A stretch of DNA of 64,000 bases. Source: Papaver somniferum. Its lineage: Eukaryota > Streptophyta > Magnoliopsida > Ranunculales > Papaveraceae. The stretch lies in assembly GCF_003573695.1 (NCBI RefSeq), contig NC_039365.1, positions 130,907,466 to 130,971,465 on the forward strand. The letters are read 5' to 3'. Numbering within the stretch: position 1 is the stretch's first letter; each line of letters begins with the position of its first letter. Positions 1 through 11,324 of this stretch are shown here, in pieces. The notes under the pieces were generated by a model, which saw only the letters and a program-made list of their open reading frames with translations, searched no databases and was not told where the DNA came from. The position numbers were made by a program, and so were the translations under genes.

Positions 1-361
1 TTAATACTCCAGACCTTAGCTATCTACGCAGAACCTTGGAAGGCACTAAAGAATCTCATTGGTTGGCATACTTATTGACTACAGGAAGAAGTACCCTGAT
101 GCGAAATTCCAATTGATGTACACGAGTTTGCACTCAAGCATACTAAAATTCATATAAAGTGACAGAGCTCTACTCAGATAGTTGCACTATGGACATCATA
201 TTCGGAGTCAAAACTAATCACATGGATAGATCAAGAAGATGGATATAGAAAACATAGATGGTTTTGATGTTTACTAAGTGAACGACGTTTCCCATATCTG
301 TCTGAAGGCCTCCGCCAAAATGAACCTATCCTAATGGATTGAGATACTAGTCTGACTAATA

Positions 362-451
362 TCAACACACTGGCATATACAAGGGTACCAGTGGTCGATA
401 ACCTAACTCTAGGTCAACACAACTGGCATATACAAGGGTACCAGTGGTCGA
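362..451. repeat. Direct duplication in the 3' region of element A
   Basis: Two near-identical 37-38 bp copies (362-398 and 414-451) share the core GGCATATACAAGGGTACCAG and are spaced about 52 bp apart. They lie downstream of pol, between the G-rich tract and the expected 3' LTR. Function unknown. The rest of 1-840 holds no gene I can support. Confidence 0.75.
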
Positions 452-858
452 CTTTATTGAATTTATTCCTTTTGGTCAAATGGTCTGGTCTCAATTTTTT
501 TTTTTTTTTCATGGTATCTCAATCACTCTAATTCACCCTAGCATTGGTAACAACTTGAATCGTGGGCCCCACCTATCACTTAGAGAAACATAGTTTAAAA
601 ACAAAATAAAATAAAAATAGAAGTGAAAAGGACTCAACGAGATATGGTGAAACTATCATGTTATTTCTAACACCTGAGCTCTGTGCTTTTATGAATAGAC
701 TCTTTTAGATGTTTCCATCTAATCAGATTGGTTCCTCAAACTCCTACAATCAAAATGCTTCCATCCACTTAGATTAGTTAGTGCAATCCTCAATAGGCAT
801 AAATTTCTAGGCTCTGGAGTTTATTTATTTATTGCAACTAAAAGCTAACAAAAAGTTT

Positions 859-875
859 CTTCCCCACCCCCAAAC
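859..875 (-). other. G-rich polypurine-like tract of element A
   Basis: On the minus strand this reads AAGTTTGGGGGTGGGGAAG, directly after an ACAATGTTAGATTT string. The same arrangement follows pol in element H (about 42330-42350) and the ORF in G (about 48285-48300). It may be an internal polypurine tract, because the LTR does not start here. Confidence 0.5.
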
Positions 876-1042
876 TTAAATCTAACATTGTTCTCAATGT
901 TTCTCATGAAAGAACAGTACCAAGAATATAAGTAACATGAGGAAATAGTAAAGAGAGAGTTCGGAAAGATAGTACCTGAGTGAAGTGAAACCAAAAACTG
1001 AATATAGAAATTATACAACATACAAATCACCTCGATGGTCAA

Positions 1043-1756
1043 TCAAGGGTAAACAGGGTCCTCCAGAGGGACCTCCTCAACATCACCTGTAGGAAAAGGC
1101 TCTAAAAAGGGCTTCAATCGCTGACCGTTAACCTTTGAAGAACTACTACCATCCAGTGTCTCGATCTCAACAGCTCCATGAGGAAAAACAGTACGGACCA
1201 CAAAAGGATCGGTCCACCGAGAGCGCAGTTTCCCGGGGAATAGATGCAAACGAGTGTCATACAGAAGAACTTTTTGACCTGGAGAAAATGACTTCCGTAA
1301 TATGTTTCTATCATGCAAAAGTTTCATTTTGTTCTTATACTCCTTCGCACTATCGTAAGCATCTATACGAATTCGTCCAACTCATTGAGCTGGAGTTTCC
1401 TATGGGCTCCTGCCTTGTCAAGTGAAAAATTTAGCTGCTTAACAGCCCAATAAGCTCTGTGTTCTAACTCAACAGGTAAGTGACATGCCTTGCCATAAAC
1501 AAGCCGATAAGGCGACATTCCAATGGGGGTCTTAAACGCAGTACGGTAAGCCCATAAGGCATCAGTAAGCCTAGACGACCAGTCTTTCCGATTAGGATTA
1601 ACTGTTTTCTCTAATATACGTTTTATCTCCCTATTGGAAACCTCTACCTGACCACTAGTCTGTGGATGATCGGGGTAGCTATCTTATGTGTAATACCATA
1701 TTTCTTCATCAGAAGTCTAAAAGTCCCATTACAAAAGTGCGACCCTCCATCACTAA
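1043..1756 (-). pseudogene. Element A integrase, catalytic and C-terminal part (frameshifted)
   Basis: This continues the integrase of the 1757-4048 frame, but the reading frame is lost at about 1757 and again near 1400. The decayed DDE core is readable: [18 protein letters not shown] (damaged), [20 protein letters not shown] and [13 protein letters not shown]. The last open piece (1043-1327, 94 codons) has the gypsy integrase C-terminal pattern, with GQKVLLYDTRLHLFPGKLRS and VNGQRLKPF. Joining host DNA needs all three acidic residues in one protein, so this copy cannot make active integrase. Confidence 0.88.
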
Positions 1757-4048
1757 TTATAGCTCGCGGTTACCAAAACGTGTAAGTATATTATTTTTCA
1801 AGAACTCAATCACAACCCTATGGTCATTGGTTTTACACGCAACCGCCTCAATCCACTTAGAGACATAGTCTACGGCGACAAGGATGTATAGGTTACCAAA
1901 AGAATTAGGAAACGGACCCATAAAGTCAATACCCCACACATCAAAGACCTCAACAATTAAAATAGGGTTCAAGGGCATCATGTTCCTACGGGAAATGGTT
2001 CCTAATTTCTGGCATCGTTCACAAGTAACGCAGTAACTGTGGGAATCTTTAAACAACGAAGGCCAATAGAATCCACACTGCAATATCTTAGCAGCAGTTT
2101 TCTTAGCACTAAAGTGACCCCCACAAGCATGATCATGACAAAAGGAAATAATACTGGACTGGTCACTCTCAGGTATACATCTCCTAATAATCTGGTCTGG
2201 GCAATACTTAAATAAATAAGGATCATCCCAAAAGAAGTGCTTAACCTCAGCTAAAAATCTAGAACGATCTTGTTTACCCCAATGTTGGGGCATTCGACCA
2301 GTAACAAGATAGTTCACTATATTCGCATACCAAGGTAATTGGGTAACAAAGAACAATTGTTCATCAGGAAAGCTATCCCTTATAGGAAGGGAATCATCTG
2401 GGGAACTAACAACTAGCCTAGACAAGTGATCTGCTACAACATTTTCGGCACCCTTTTTGTCTCTAATGTCTGGAGAAAACTCTTGCAACAACAGAATCCA
2501 CCTAATCAATCTAGGTTTAGTATCCTTCTTAGACAAAAGATATTTTAAAGCAGCATGATCAGTATATATGATCTTAGAACCTAAGAGATAGGGTCTAAAC
2601 TTGTCTAAGGCAAACACAATGGCTAATAGTTCCTTCTCGGTAGTGGTATAGTTCAACTGGGCATCATTCAGAGTTTTGCTAGCATAGTAAATCACATGAA
2701 GTAACTTATTTTCTCGCTGACCTAGCACAACACCAATAGCATAATCTGAAGCATCACACATGATCTCAAAGGGTAGGTTCCAGTTGGGTGCCTGGACTAT
2801 GGGGGCGGTAGTGAGTAATGACTTAAGCTTCTCAAAAGCCTCTAAACAAGCATCATCAAAAACAAACTTAACATCTTTTGCAAGCAAATTGCAAAGAGGT
2901 CTAGACATCAAGCTAAAATCCTTAATGAAACGACGATAAAAACCAGCATGTCCTAAGAATGACCTAATATCTCTTACGGTTTTTGGGACCGGTAAAGTTT
3001 TAATAAGGTCAACTTTTGCTCTATCCACCTCTATACCCTTTGAAGATACAATATGCCCTAGAACAATTCCTGAACGAACCATAAAGTGACATTTCTCCCA
3101 ATTAAGCACTAAATTCTTTTCCTTACACCTAGTCAAAACTAATGACAAATGATGCAAGCACTCATCGAAAGACGAACCAAACACTGAAAAATCATCCATA
3201 AAGACCTCTAAGAACCGTTCTACCATGTCAGAAAATATGCTCATCATGCAACGCTGAAAAGTCGCTGGGGCATTACATAGCCCGAAAGGCATGCGTCTAT
3301 ACGCAAAGGTACCAAAGGGACAGGTAAAAGTGGTTTTCTCCTGGTCTTCTGGGGCAATAACGATCTGATTATATCCAGAGTAGCCATCTAAAAAGCAGTA
3401 GTGACTATGTCCAGCTAATCTCTCTAGCATCTGGTCGATGAAGGGAAGGGGAAAGTGGTCCTTCCTAGTGACCTTGTTCAATTTCCTATAGTCAATACAA
3501 ACACGCCAACCCGTGGTCATTCGGGTCGGGATTAACTCATTGTTATTATTCTGGACTACAGTAATACCAGATTTCTTGGGAACAACCTGAACGGGGCTGA
3601 CCCACTTACTGTCTGAAATAGGGTAGATAATTCCTGCATCTAATAGCTTAAGAACCTCAGTTCGAACTACTTCTTTCATATTGGGGTTTAGTCGACGTTG
3701 CATCTCCCTAGAAGGTTTGGTGTCTTCCTCTAAATAGATCTGATGCATACAAACAGTAGGACTTATACCCTTAATGTCTGCTATGGTCCACCCTAAAGCT
3801 TCCTTGTTGTTTTGAATGACGGTTACTAGCCTACTTTCTTGATCTCTATCCAAGTCGGAAGAAACAATCACAGGTAAAGTCTCAGACGGGCCTAAAAACA
3901 CATACTTCAGGGTATCTGGCAATGGTTTTAGGTCCAACTTAGGAGGCTTTTCTAAAGAAGGAACTAGGGTAGACTTAGAAACTGGTAGTGGTTCGAACTT
4001 AGGTTTCCATCCATTACTAGTATCTAACAAAGGGCTTGAATCTAACAA
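1757..4048 (-). CDS. Element A pol: reverse transcriptase, RNase H, start of integrase
   Basis: An open frame of 763 codons. In order: a linker; RT from about residue 90 to 350, with the substrate loop [12 protein letters not shown] and the catalytic box FMDDFSVFG (the YMDD-type box); RNase H from about 410 to 540 with [18 protein letters not shown] and TDHAAL; the integrase HHCC zinc domain at about 640-690 (CHDHACGGH and CVTCERC); then [11 protein letters not shown]. It ends early at FGNREL, where the integrase frame shifts. It overlaps the protease frame by a few bases (4042-4048). RT and RNase H copy element RNA into DNA in virus-like particles. Strong match to the Athila group; the single long frame suggests modest age. 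Confidence 0.93.
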   Translation of the reverse strand: MLDSSPLLDTSNGWKPKFEPLPVSKSTLVPSLEKPPKLDLKPLPDTLKYVFLGPSETLPVIVSSDLDRDQESRLVTVIQNNKEALGWTIADIKGISPTVCMHQIYLEEDTKPSREMQRRLNPNMKEVVRTEVLKLLDAGIIYPISDSKWVSPVQVVPKKSGITVVQNNNNELIPTRMTTGWRVCIDYRKLNKVTRKDHFPLPFIDQMLERLAGHSHYCFLDGYSGYNQIVIAPEDQEKTTFTCPFGTFAYRRMPFGLCNAPATFQRCMMSIFSDMVERFLEVFMDDFSVFGSSFDECLHHLSLVLTRCKEKNLVLNWEKCHFMVRSGIVLGHIVSSKGIEVDRAKVDLIKTLPVPKTVRDIRSFLGHAGFYRRFIKDFSLMSRPLCNLLAKDVKFVFDDACLEAFEKLKSLLTTAPIVQAPNWNLPFEIMCDASDYAIGVVLGQRENKLLHVIYYASKTLNDAQLNYTTTEKELLAIVFALDKFRPYLLGSKIIYTDHAALKYLLSKKDTKPRLIRWILLLQEFSPDIRDKKGAENVVADHLSRLVVSSPDDSLPIRDSFPDEQLFFVTQLPWYANIVNYLVTGRMPQHWGKQDRSRFLAEVKHFFWDDPYLFKYCPDQIIRRCIPESDQSSIISFCHDHACGGHFSAKKTAAKILQCGFYWPSLFKDSHSYCVTCERCQKLGTISRRNMMPLNPILIVEVFDVWGIDFMGPFPNSFGNLYILVAVDYVSKWIEAVACKTNDHRVVIEFLKNNILTRFGNREL

Positions 4049-4804
4049 AGCATCACCTCATTAATTACATTATCATCATCAAAATCAATCCCAAAGTGAG
4101 CTAGGCATTTTTCTAATGGATCTTCTAACAAAGTGTTTGGTAATGACTCCTCGACTAATGTTCCTATCATGTTCACCTCTTCTATATTCGAGTCATCTAG
4201 TTCAGAGGGTAGCTTACTAATATTAAAAATATTCAGCTCAATAGTCATATTACCAAAAGACAAATTCATAATACCATTTCGACAGTTAATGATCGCATTG
4301 GATGTAGCTAAAAACGGGCGACCTAAAATCACTGGTATTTGGTTCTCTGGGTCAGGGACAGGTTGGGTATCTAGGATAACAAAATCCACTGGATAAATAA
4401 ACTTGTCAACCTCTATGAGAACATCCTCGATCACACCACGAGGAACTTAACGGACCTATCAGCTAACTGGAGTGTTATCTGGGTAGGTTTCATCTCACCA
4501 AGTCCTAGCTTAAGGTACACATGGTATGGCAGTAAGTTCACACTGGCTCCTAAGTCAAGCAACGCTTTCTCAACACGGTACTTACCTATTGTACAAGAAT
4601 GGTAGGGGAACCTGGGTCTTTATACTTAGGAGTAGTGGTATTCTGAATAATAGAACTCACATGACTAGCTATGAAGGCTTTCTTCTGGACACTGAGCTTA
4701 CGCTTTCGCGTACACAAGTCCTTAAGGAACTTGGCATAAGAGGGAATCTGCCTAATTGCATCTAATAATGGAAGGTTGATATTAACCTGCTTAAAAACCT
4801 CCAA
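4042..4804 (-). pseudogene. Element A aspartic protease region (frameshifted)
   Basis: Two open pieces in different frames (4586-4804 and 4042-4434) join across 4435-4585. The first contains the pre-protease linker ending near CTRKRKLSVQKKAF. The active-site string LLDLGASVNLLP is readable near 4530; the Asp-Leu-Gly form replaces the usual DTG/DSG and is typical of Athila proteases. The second piece carries the flap and C-terminal part, with ILGRPFLATSNAIINC. The enzyme would cut the Gag-Pol polyprotein. The frameshift makes this copy inactive. Confidence 0.85.
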
Positions 4805-4839
4805 TATATCATTAAAGTTGGACTCCCTCTTAGTCGGAA

Positions 4840-6522
4840 CTAGCAGCTGGGGAAACGGGGCTCTAGGAACAAAGCCGGGCTTAACAGGACCCTCATTGGT
4901 CTCTTTGGAGACTCTATCAGTCTCCTCATTTTCTGGCTCAGCAGGGTGAATACAGCATGTTCACTATCAGGCATGGCGACCTTGTTGTCAACTTTCTTTC
5001 CACTCCTAAGGGTTGTGACAGCATTCACATGATTGTACGATTTCTCTCCTTTTGGGTTGGGATCAGTACGACTAGGGAACCTTCCATCTTCTCTCTCACT
5101 TATGAACTTAGCTATTTGTCCTACTTGAAGTTCTAATTTGGCAAGACTCTGGGAATTATTCTTCAATTCTTGCCTAGTTTCTTGTTGAAAGCTCATGTGG
5201 TTCTTTGTTAGCATTTCATGGTTATTTGCTAACATAGTGAGAGTATCCTCTAAGGTAGAGATCTTTTTCTCGGAAGTGTTCTGAAACTGGGTTTGACCTG
5301 AAGAGTTCTTAAAACCAAAACCTGGGGGAGGCTGAGAATTGCTAGACTGGCCTTGACTCTGGCCCTTAGACCAAGAGAAATTAGGATGGTTTCTCCAACC
5401 AGGGTTGTAGGTTTCTGAGTATGGGTCAAACTTCTGACGGTTCTCAAACCTAGCATTGTTATAGACAGCATGGGCTTGCTCTTCACTAACCTGACCTTCC
5501 CAAAATGAATTATCAGGCTCTATTCCACAACTAGAGACTTGAGAGGCTCTATTAGGTTCAACAAGGGACCTATTTTTAGACTGGCCCATTTCCAAAGCTT
5601 CTAACCTTCTAGATAAAGCAGCAAACTTAGCATCTGAACCAAAACTTGTATCTACCACATTGGTGCTACTTCTATTGACCAAGAGTCTTTTAGGGGGTTC
5701 AACACAAGATTCCCATTGTTGGGATTTTTCAGCGATAGCTCCTAAGAAGGTAAAAGCATCATCAGCATTTTTACTAGTGAACTCACCAGCGCACATAGAC
5801 TCAACCATGGCTTTGGTCGAATAGTCTAAACCATCATAAATAATCTGTACAAGTTTCATATTATCAAATCCATGGTGAGGACACTGAGATAGGAGATCAT
5901 TGAATCGCTCTAAAAACCTATAAAGAGACTCTCCCTCTTGTTGCACACTAGCACTAATTTTCTGCCTAACAGCTGCAGTTTTATGCTTAGGGTAGAATTT
6001 CATATAGAAGGCAGCGATAAGTTCCTGCCATGTTTCTATGGATTCAGACGGTAGGTTGTTAAGCCAGGTCTTGGCTTTATCTCTCAAGGAAAAGGGAAAC
6101 ATCTTAAGTTTCAAGACTTCATCGGTAAGGTCCTTTATCCTAATTGTCCCACAGATTTCCTCAAAGTCCCTAATATGAAAATAAGGGTTCTCATCATCTT
6201 TTCCTAAGAATATAGGTATCATTTGAAGAATACTAGGTTTTATCTCAAAATTAGCCGTAGTGGCTGGCAATTTAATGCATGAAGCTCGGTTGGTCCTAGT
6301 TGGGAACATGTAATCTTTCAAAGTTGCCATAGCTGGCACAACAGAAGTACTAGGAGTACTTTCCTCACAAAGAGACAGATTCTCAAAACAGAAGTTTCCA
6401 AAAACAGGGCTCTCAAAAGAAGAATCTTCGAGCTCCCTGCTTAAATCAGAAGAACTACTAGGTTTTTCGCTAATCAATCGACCTAGAGTATCTCTTTTCC
6501 AAGCCCTAACAAAATCGGGCAT
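4840..6522 (-). CDS. Element A Gag polyprotein
   Basis: 560 codons. The Met start at 6522 follows a long untranslated leader. The retrotransposon Gag (capsid) domain lies at about residues 110-260, with LRDKAKTWLNNLPSESI, QELIAAFYMKFYP and EGESLYRFLERF, the standard gypsy capsid pattern. After it come a Gln/Ser/Pro-rich stretch (about 330-410) and a predicted coil near KKISTLEDTLTMLANN. I see no CCHC zinc knuckle. The frame ends just before the protease linker; in related elements Gag and Pol are joined or read by frameshift. Gag forms the virus-like particle. Confidence 0.92.
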   Translation of the reverse strand: MPDFVRAWKRDTLGRLISEKPSSSSDLSRELEDSSFESPVFGNFCFENLSLCEESTPSTSVVPAMATLKDYMFPTRTNRASCIKLPATTANFEIKPSILQMIPIFLGKDDENPYFHIRDFEEICGTIRIKDLTDEVLKLKMFPFSLRDKAKTWLNNLPSESIETWQELIAAFYMKFYPKHKTAAVRQKISASVQQEGESLYRFLERFNDLLSQCPHHGFDNMKLVQIIYDGLDYSTKAMVESMCAGEFTSKNADDAFTFLGAIAEKSQQWESCVEPPKRLLVNRSSTNVVDTSFGSDAKFAALSRRLEALEMGQSKNRSLVEPNRASQVSSCGIEPDNSFWEGQVSEEQAHAVYNNARFENRQKFDPYSETYNPGWRNHPNFSWSKGQSQGQSSNSQPPPGFGFKNSSGQTQFQNTSEKKISTLEDTLTMLANNHEMLTKNHMSFQQETRQELKNNSQSLAKLELQVGQIAKFISEREDGRFPSRTDPNPKGEKSYNHVNAVTTLRSGKKVDNKVAMPDSEHAVFTLLSQKMRRLIESPKRPMRVLLSPALFLEPRFPSC

Positions 6523-7631
6523 ACACTAAAAAGAATTCAAAAAGAAATAAAAATCCTAACATGAAGGTTCTAGCAAACACACAGCAGGATGACTCGACTT
6601 TACCACAGCAAACCTAAAGATTTCTAGCAAACAACAAGCATGATGGCTCCACTTAGATTGTTTCTAGACCAGCTTCTAATCCTTCGAAAGGGAATTCGTT
6701 ACAATTTGAGCAAACCCCTCTGGAATCAATCCGAGTTAAAGCAAGTTGAATCGAGGCGAGGGAAGCTCAGAGGAGCTTTGATACCCAAAACATCACCGAT
6801 CCAATGCGGCGCAGTCACGCATTCAACTCGCAGAAACCTTCAAGAACTTCGAGGTGTGCTTAAAAGAGTAACCAATATTTTTCGAATGATCGTCCTGTTA
6901 AGCTCGATAACCTATAGGTCTCTTTCTAGTCCAAATTTTAGGCTTAGGTTCGCTTTAGGTTTCGTTTTCCTAAGGCGGGCAAGAAGGGAGCGGTGATGAA
7001 ATCCGAACCCTTATCTTATATGGTCCAGTCCTTGCCCTTTACTAGGAATTTAAAAACAGTCCATATTCAAGTCCTCAGCATATATTCACCTTAAGGAGTC
7101 CAGTAACCCGCTTGCAGGAGATTCGCGGGTGTTTAGAATTTTACCTCCCGTACCAGACGGGCGAAGAACCGCTGAAGTCGACTCGGGCCACGACTCCTAT
7201 GCCGTGTGCGAACCCGAGGGGCCGAGACGATATTGTAATCGTCGTCCTTCCCTGCAAACAGTTTATATTTAAGGGTACCCTTCCGTAGGGTTTAAAAATA
7301 AAAATAAAAATGTCCCAAAATTAATGTCCAAAGTCCATAAAAAAAATACAAAAGAAAAGAAAGTCTAATAAAAAAAAATTACAAAAAAAATGTCTCTCTT
7401 TTTTTTTCTCTCTTTTTATCAAAATAAATAAATAAAATTCTTCTTCTTTCGCTCCTTTAGCTTTGCTTTTCGCTCCCAAACTTTAAGTAAATCACCACAA
7501 GCTTTGGCAAAATTGTCTTTAGCTCCAATCTTCAAAAATCTGCAAGGAAACAAAAAAAAAACAAAAACGTAAAGAAGAACAAAAATAATAAAAATAATAA
7601 AAATCTAAAAAAAATGCTAACTAAACACAGG
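6523..7631 (-). other. Untranslated leader of element A
   Basis: About 1.1 kb between PBS and gag. It holds no credible coding region; the short plus-strand frame at 6640-6996 matches nothing. Positions 7290-7620 are A-rich on the plus strand (T-rich on the sense strand). Long leaders are usual in this lineage. Confidence 0.7.
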
Positions 7632-7649
7632 TCCGCGTCGGCGGCGCCA
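7632..7649 (-). other. Primer-binding site of element A
   Basis: On the minus strand TGGCGCCG lies 6 bp after the LTR end. This core is the one attributed to tRNA-Asp in Athila elements. The match decays after 8-9 bases, unlike the better sites of H and G. Confidence 0.8.
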
Positions 7650-7655
7650 AAAATT

Positions 7656-9226
7656 TGATGGTTTATCAAAAGTGATTGTAGTAGTGGTAAAAACAGGGTC
7701 TTTTCAGACTTGTGAAGGTAACAAAATTTCTAGATTTAAATAAAATTTAGGAAAAATAGCAAACTGAAGTAAAATTTTATGGAGAAATAGGGGTTAAGAT
7801 TCCACCAATCAACAATACTTATGTGATCTAAATTTTTTTACTATGCAATTTAAATAATTGGGTTGATTCTAAATATTGCCAAGAGCAGATTTTCCAAAAT
7901 ATCAAATGTTATTCACAAGTATAATGCATCAAGAGTCTAAAACTAAGCATGCATTATCAAGGGAAAACACAGTTGATTAATAAAAACCATTTAAATCATT
8001 TTTATCAATGCAATTAATCATATAAAAATATTGCATAAATTAATAAAATAGAGATTACCACATAATTATTGTGAGAATGGCTTCCTCTGTCACCCCTGGG
8101 ATTGGGTTTAGCTCCTCATCTCAAAAACACACTCACAAGATGTATTCATGGCTAAATAAGTGTTTTTATTGATGAAAATAATTGATAATTGAAGTTTGTA
8201 ACGCTGTTGTACTGTTGCAGCGTCACTGTTACAAAGGGGTAGTGCTGAAAATAATCGGTAGAACACAAGTGTTGTATAACAACGACACAGAGAGCTCGCT
8301 GTTTGCACTGTTGAAGAACTACGACCCGCAGTGGACAGTCGATGTCACTGTTGATAAACGACGGCCTTGGAGAGTCTGTTCTTCACGTTCTTCCTCCTCG
8401 CAGCAGCAGCAGCAGCAACAATCAATGGTATCTTCCTTGTTTCGGCTCTGAACTCTCTCCTATTTCTCTCTAAACTTTTCTAACCCTTTTTATGACTTGA
8501 AACCACTCTTATATATCCCACAGACCCCAAATATCTCGTATAAATTCCGACTTTTTCTTTTCTTTTTCTTCTCTGCGCTGTTGAGAGAATAATCCCTTCT
8601 GTTGAGCTTTTTCACGTGCTGTTAGCTATAAAATAGCTACCAAACTCTTCCCTAGACTTGAATAAGACCGTGTACATGTTAATCCATCGTCAAAGTCCTC
8701 CAGAAATCTCTCAAAAATCTTTGAAAGTGCATAACAGGACACATCTCTCTGTTTTAACTTTGATTGCTTCTCCCGGATATTCTAGCCCAATTAAGCCCAT
8801 GAAATCATCCATACTAGAATTTTATATCCATATAACGTCCAGCCCAATCAATTTCCGGTGTTTAATCTCCCTAAAACAGCTCCAACAATCGGATCAAAAT
8901 TCAACAGCGATATGCATGGCCTTTCCCGCCAAAAACCAGTATTTGAAATTTGAAGAAGACCTCCCCCTATCCAGTTCTGGTGTCCCTTTAGCAGCTGCCT
9001 GGAAATGGGTCACCCCTTAGTAATTAGGTTACCCCTTATCCAAAGTGAGAGTCCGTATAGTAATTTTCTCCCACGAGCGCAAAAACCACTTTCTTAGCCA
9101 ATTTCGCCGCAAAAGCTTATTTCTCCGGAAATACCTACAGGGACATAAAAAGCCATAATAAGTACAAAAATGGGTACTAACACAATATACAATGGGGCTA
9201 TATTAGACACATAAATGCGTCTATCA
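7656..9226 (-). repeat. 5' LTR of element A
   Basis: About 1571 bp. On the minus strand it starts TGATAGACGCATTTATGTG at 9226 and ends in ...ACCATCA next to the PBS. The flanking five bases at 9227-9231 are CCAAT; the matching duplication cannot be checked because the other end is outside the window. It contains a CAG/CAA run at about 8400-8420 that is not part of a gene. Confidence 0.85.
8508..8518 (-). promoter_or_regulatory. TATA box in the LTR of element A
   Basis: GGATATATAAG on the minus strand, about 710 bp after the LTR start and upstream of the leader. This is a reasonable RNA polymerase II core promoter for the element. Confidence 0.6.
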
Positions 9227-9664
9227 CCAATTCCAACATCAAAATCAAGGATGACTTATTGAATGACCAACCTAGAAGACGCAAGTAAAAATTCATAGTT
9301 AGTCATGAGAAGGCTATGCCTCAAAAGATGATCAACATGCGAGTTGCATTAGACAACATGACTGCGATGAGATAATCTTCGGTCTATATCGGTTAGAGAA
9401 AAGACCACATACTTGTAAGGTTGGATTAAGTGGCATTTTGCAATAGTCCCTTGTTTTTACCCTATGGATTTTCGATGTATGATCCTTCTCGGATAATATA
9501 TGCGACAACTTAGTTATGTTCAAGAAGAACCCAATCCCAGTAATGAACCACTCTTTAAAGTGGAAAGGGAGGAGTGTAGCACGTCCCAAAGAGATATTGA
9601 GGTAGTTTATTCTCCAAAGACAGAAACTTCTCACTAGGATGAGAGGCGTTATCGTAGAGTTAAT
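9227..9664. other. Decayed DNA, no gene supported
   Basis: Between the LTR of A and the coding relic at 9665. Short frames on both strands match no family I recognise. Some of it may belong to the same degraded gene as the next feature. Confidence 0.5.
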
Positions 9665-10148
9665 GTGAGCCTTTTGGAACTTGTGACCGACGGTTATGAA
9701 GCTCATAGAATTTATATGGTGTGGTGCTCTCACATTGCTCATCCTCGTATAATTCGGGAAGAAAATTTTCAACCGGCTCGGAAGAAGAAGAACACCGTGA
9801 AAGACCCAACGAGTTTTAAGAATTTTGTAAGTACCATGGCTCTCTTACTTTTTTGAGATTCATGTAGAATACTGAATAAATTTATCGATCGTTTGTCTGA
9901 AGACCCTTGTGAAGATGATGTGTTGCGCGAGAAATAAAGGAGATCTTTTGTCGGTTGAAGAACAAGTTAAGCACATTGACTTTGTTAGCAATGTTGATAA
10001 TGAAGATGCTACCGAAATATTCCATCGAGCAAGTCTTGAACTGAAGAGGCCCCGTAGTCATAGAGGTGGGTCCCATGGAAGCCAACAAAGCGATGTTGTT
10101 AAAGGAGGTCGGAGTCGAGGTCGTGCTGGTGGTCGTGGTAGTGAATGA
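9665..10148 (+). pseudogene. Relic of an unknown protein with Arg/Gly-rich tail
   Basis: A 63-codon frame (9665-9856) contains GYEAHRIYMVWCSHIAHPRI; a GTAAGT donor-like site occurs inside it at 9827. A second frame (9909-10148) reads VEEQVKHIDFVSN, KRPRSHRGG, and ends in SRGRAGGRGSE. The two may be exons of one decayed gene. The YMxWxxxIxHPRI pattern loosely recalls the end of plant-mobile-domain proteins, which is a weak inference only. Function unknown. Confidence 0.35.
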
Positions 10149-10329
10149 GAAGATGTTGTGTTGTACTTGATAGACAATTGTATTAAGGTTCTTTATGTTT
10201 GGAAAAAATATCTTTATGTTTGCTTGTAATCGAAACATCAACTTTGTTTTATTTCTAGTAGTTGAATGTGGTTTGCCTAGTTAAATTATGTTAACAATTT
10301 TGTTGTTTCAAGATCAAAGTGGTTTAGGT

Positions 10330-10830
10330 GCAGATTGATGACCATGACGATACAATTTGTGCATCTACCTGTGTCGTCACAGTATTAAGAATACGAACCC
10401 GATGATACTGGATTAGTCATCATGTTATCAAAACTGAGATCATGACGACCAAAGTTTCTTAAAATCGAATCTTTCATGAATGAAAACATCCTATAGGTCG
10501 TCAAGGTGTTAACATTACGAGCATGACGACCAATTTGTAGTCGTCATTTTGTAAAATAATTATCATGCCGACCATTGATAGATGAATATCAGTTTTTCCC
10601 GTAAGAAAATATGATTTTAGTCTTCGTGATAACAAATTTACTACCTTGAAGAATTTTTGATAGTCGTCATTTTATGAAACTTTAACTATGACGACCAACT
10701 TTGATTAAATATGACCCTTTACTGGATGAAAACATCGTATTAGTTGGTATCATGTTAATATTACGATCATGACGATTGATACTAGTTGTCATTTTAAAGT
10801 AAAGTAAACCATGTCGAAGTATTCAAAATT
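10330..10830. repeat. Degenerate CATGACGAC / GTCGTCAT repeat field
   Basis: CATGACGACCAA-like words and their complement GTCGTCATTTT recur in both orientations at about 10337, 10441, 10528, 10545, 10665, 10697 and 10768. A larger unit starting GATGAAAACATC occurs near 10478 and 10725 (about 247 bp apart). Short words in both orientations resemble the subterminal regions of CACTA transposons, but I find no CACTA-type terminus. Confidence 0.6.
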
Positions 10831-11324
10831 AAAATTTTTGCAAGTACAACTCCATTGATTTACTCTCACAATGGCTAGTTCTTGACACCATCCTATGATA
10901 TACTTGTTTTCTCCACCAAACCACATACACCGAGTTTTCATATACTCTACAAAGATCACTTCATCATCTACTCTTTCTAACTCACTTCATATATCTACAT
11001 AAAAGCATGACATCATTTAACTCAAGTGAAGATTTTGTCATATCAAAACATGGTACAATGAAAAAAGGCGTGAATATTTCCAAGCCGGAAGGGTTGAACC
11101 CGAAACCTTTTAAGATGAGTATATATATCCAATATGTTTGAGTATATGGATATGAAAAGAGAAGATATCTGCAACAAATTAATGGTAAGTACCAAGTTAT
11201 CCAAAACGGCATAGTTGATTTTATAGCTATCCAATAACGAATCTTTTATCACACCCATTTAAGCTTGTCGATCCCACAATATTAAAGTATTTTAGAGTTT
11301 CTTTTACATAAGTCAAATTTTTTG
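10831..11324. other. Intergenic DNA, nothing recognised
   Basis: AT-rich sequence with no credible frame, up to the solo LTR. Confidence 0.5.

Larger units (their letters stand above)
1..9226 (-). mobile_element. Element A: Athila-like Ty3/gypsy retrotransposon, 3' end off window
   Basis: Minus-strand order is 5' LTR (7656-9226), PBS (7632-7649), gag (4840-6522), protease, RT-RNase H-integrase (1757-4048), integrase C-terminus, then about 840 bp of 3' region. The sequence matching the LTR start does not occur in positions 1-840, so the 3' LTR should lie left of the window. Athila lineage is inferred from the TGGCGCC primer site, the DLGASVNLL protease motif and the RT motif [12 protein letters not shown]. 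The coding region has frameshifts in protease and integrase, so the copy is defective. Confidence 0.9.

Noticed and set aside
8182..8451. Frame with polyglutamine-like run
   Set aside because: A CAG/CAA microsatellite inside the LTR of A; no gene context.
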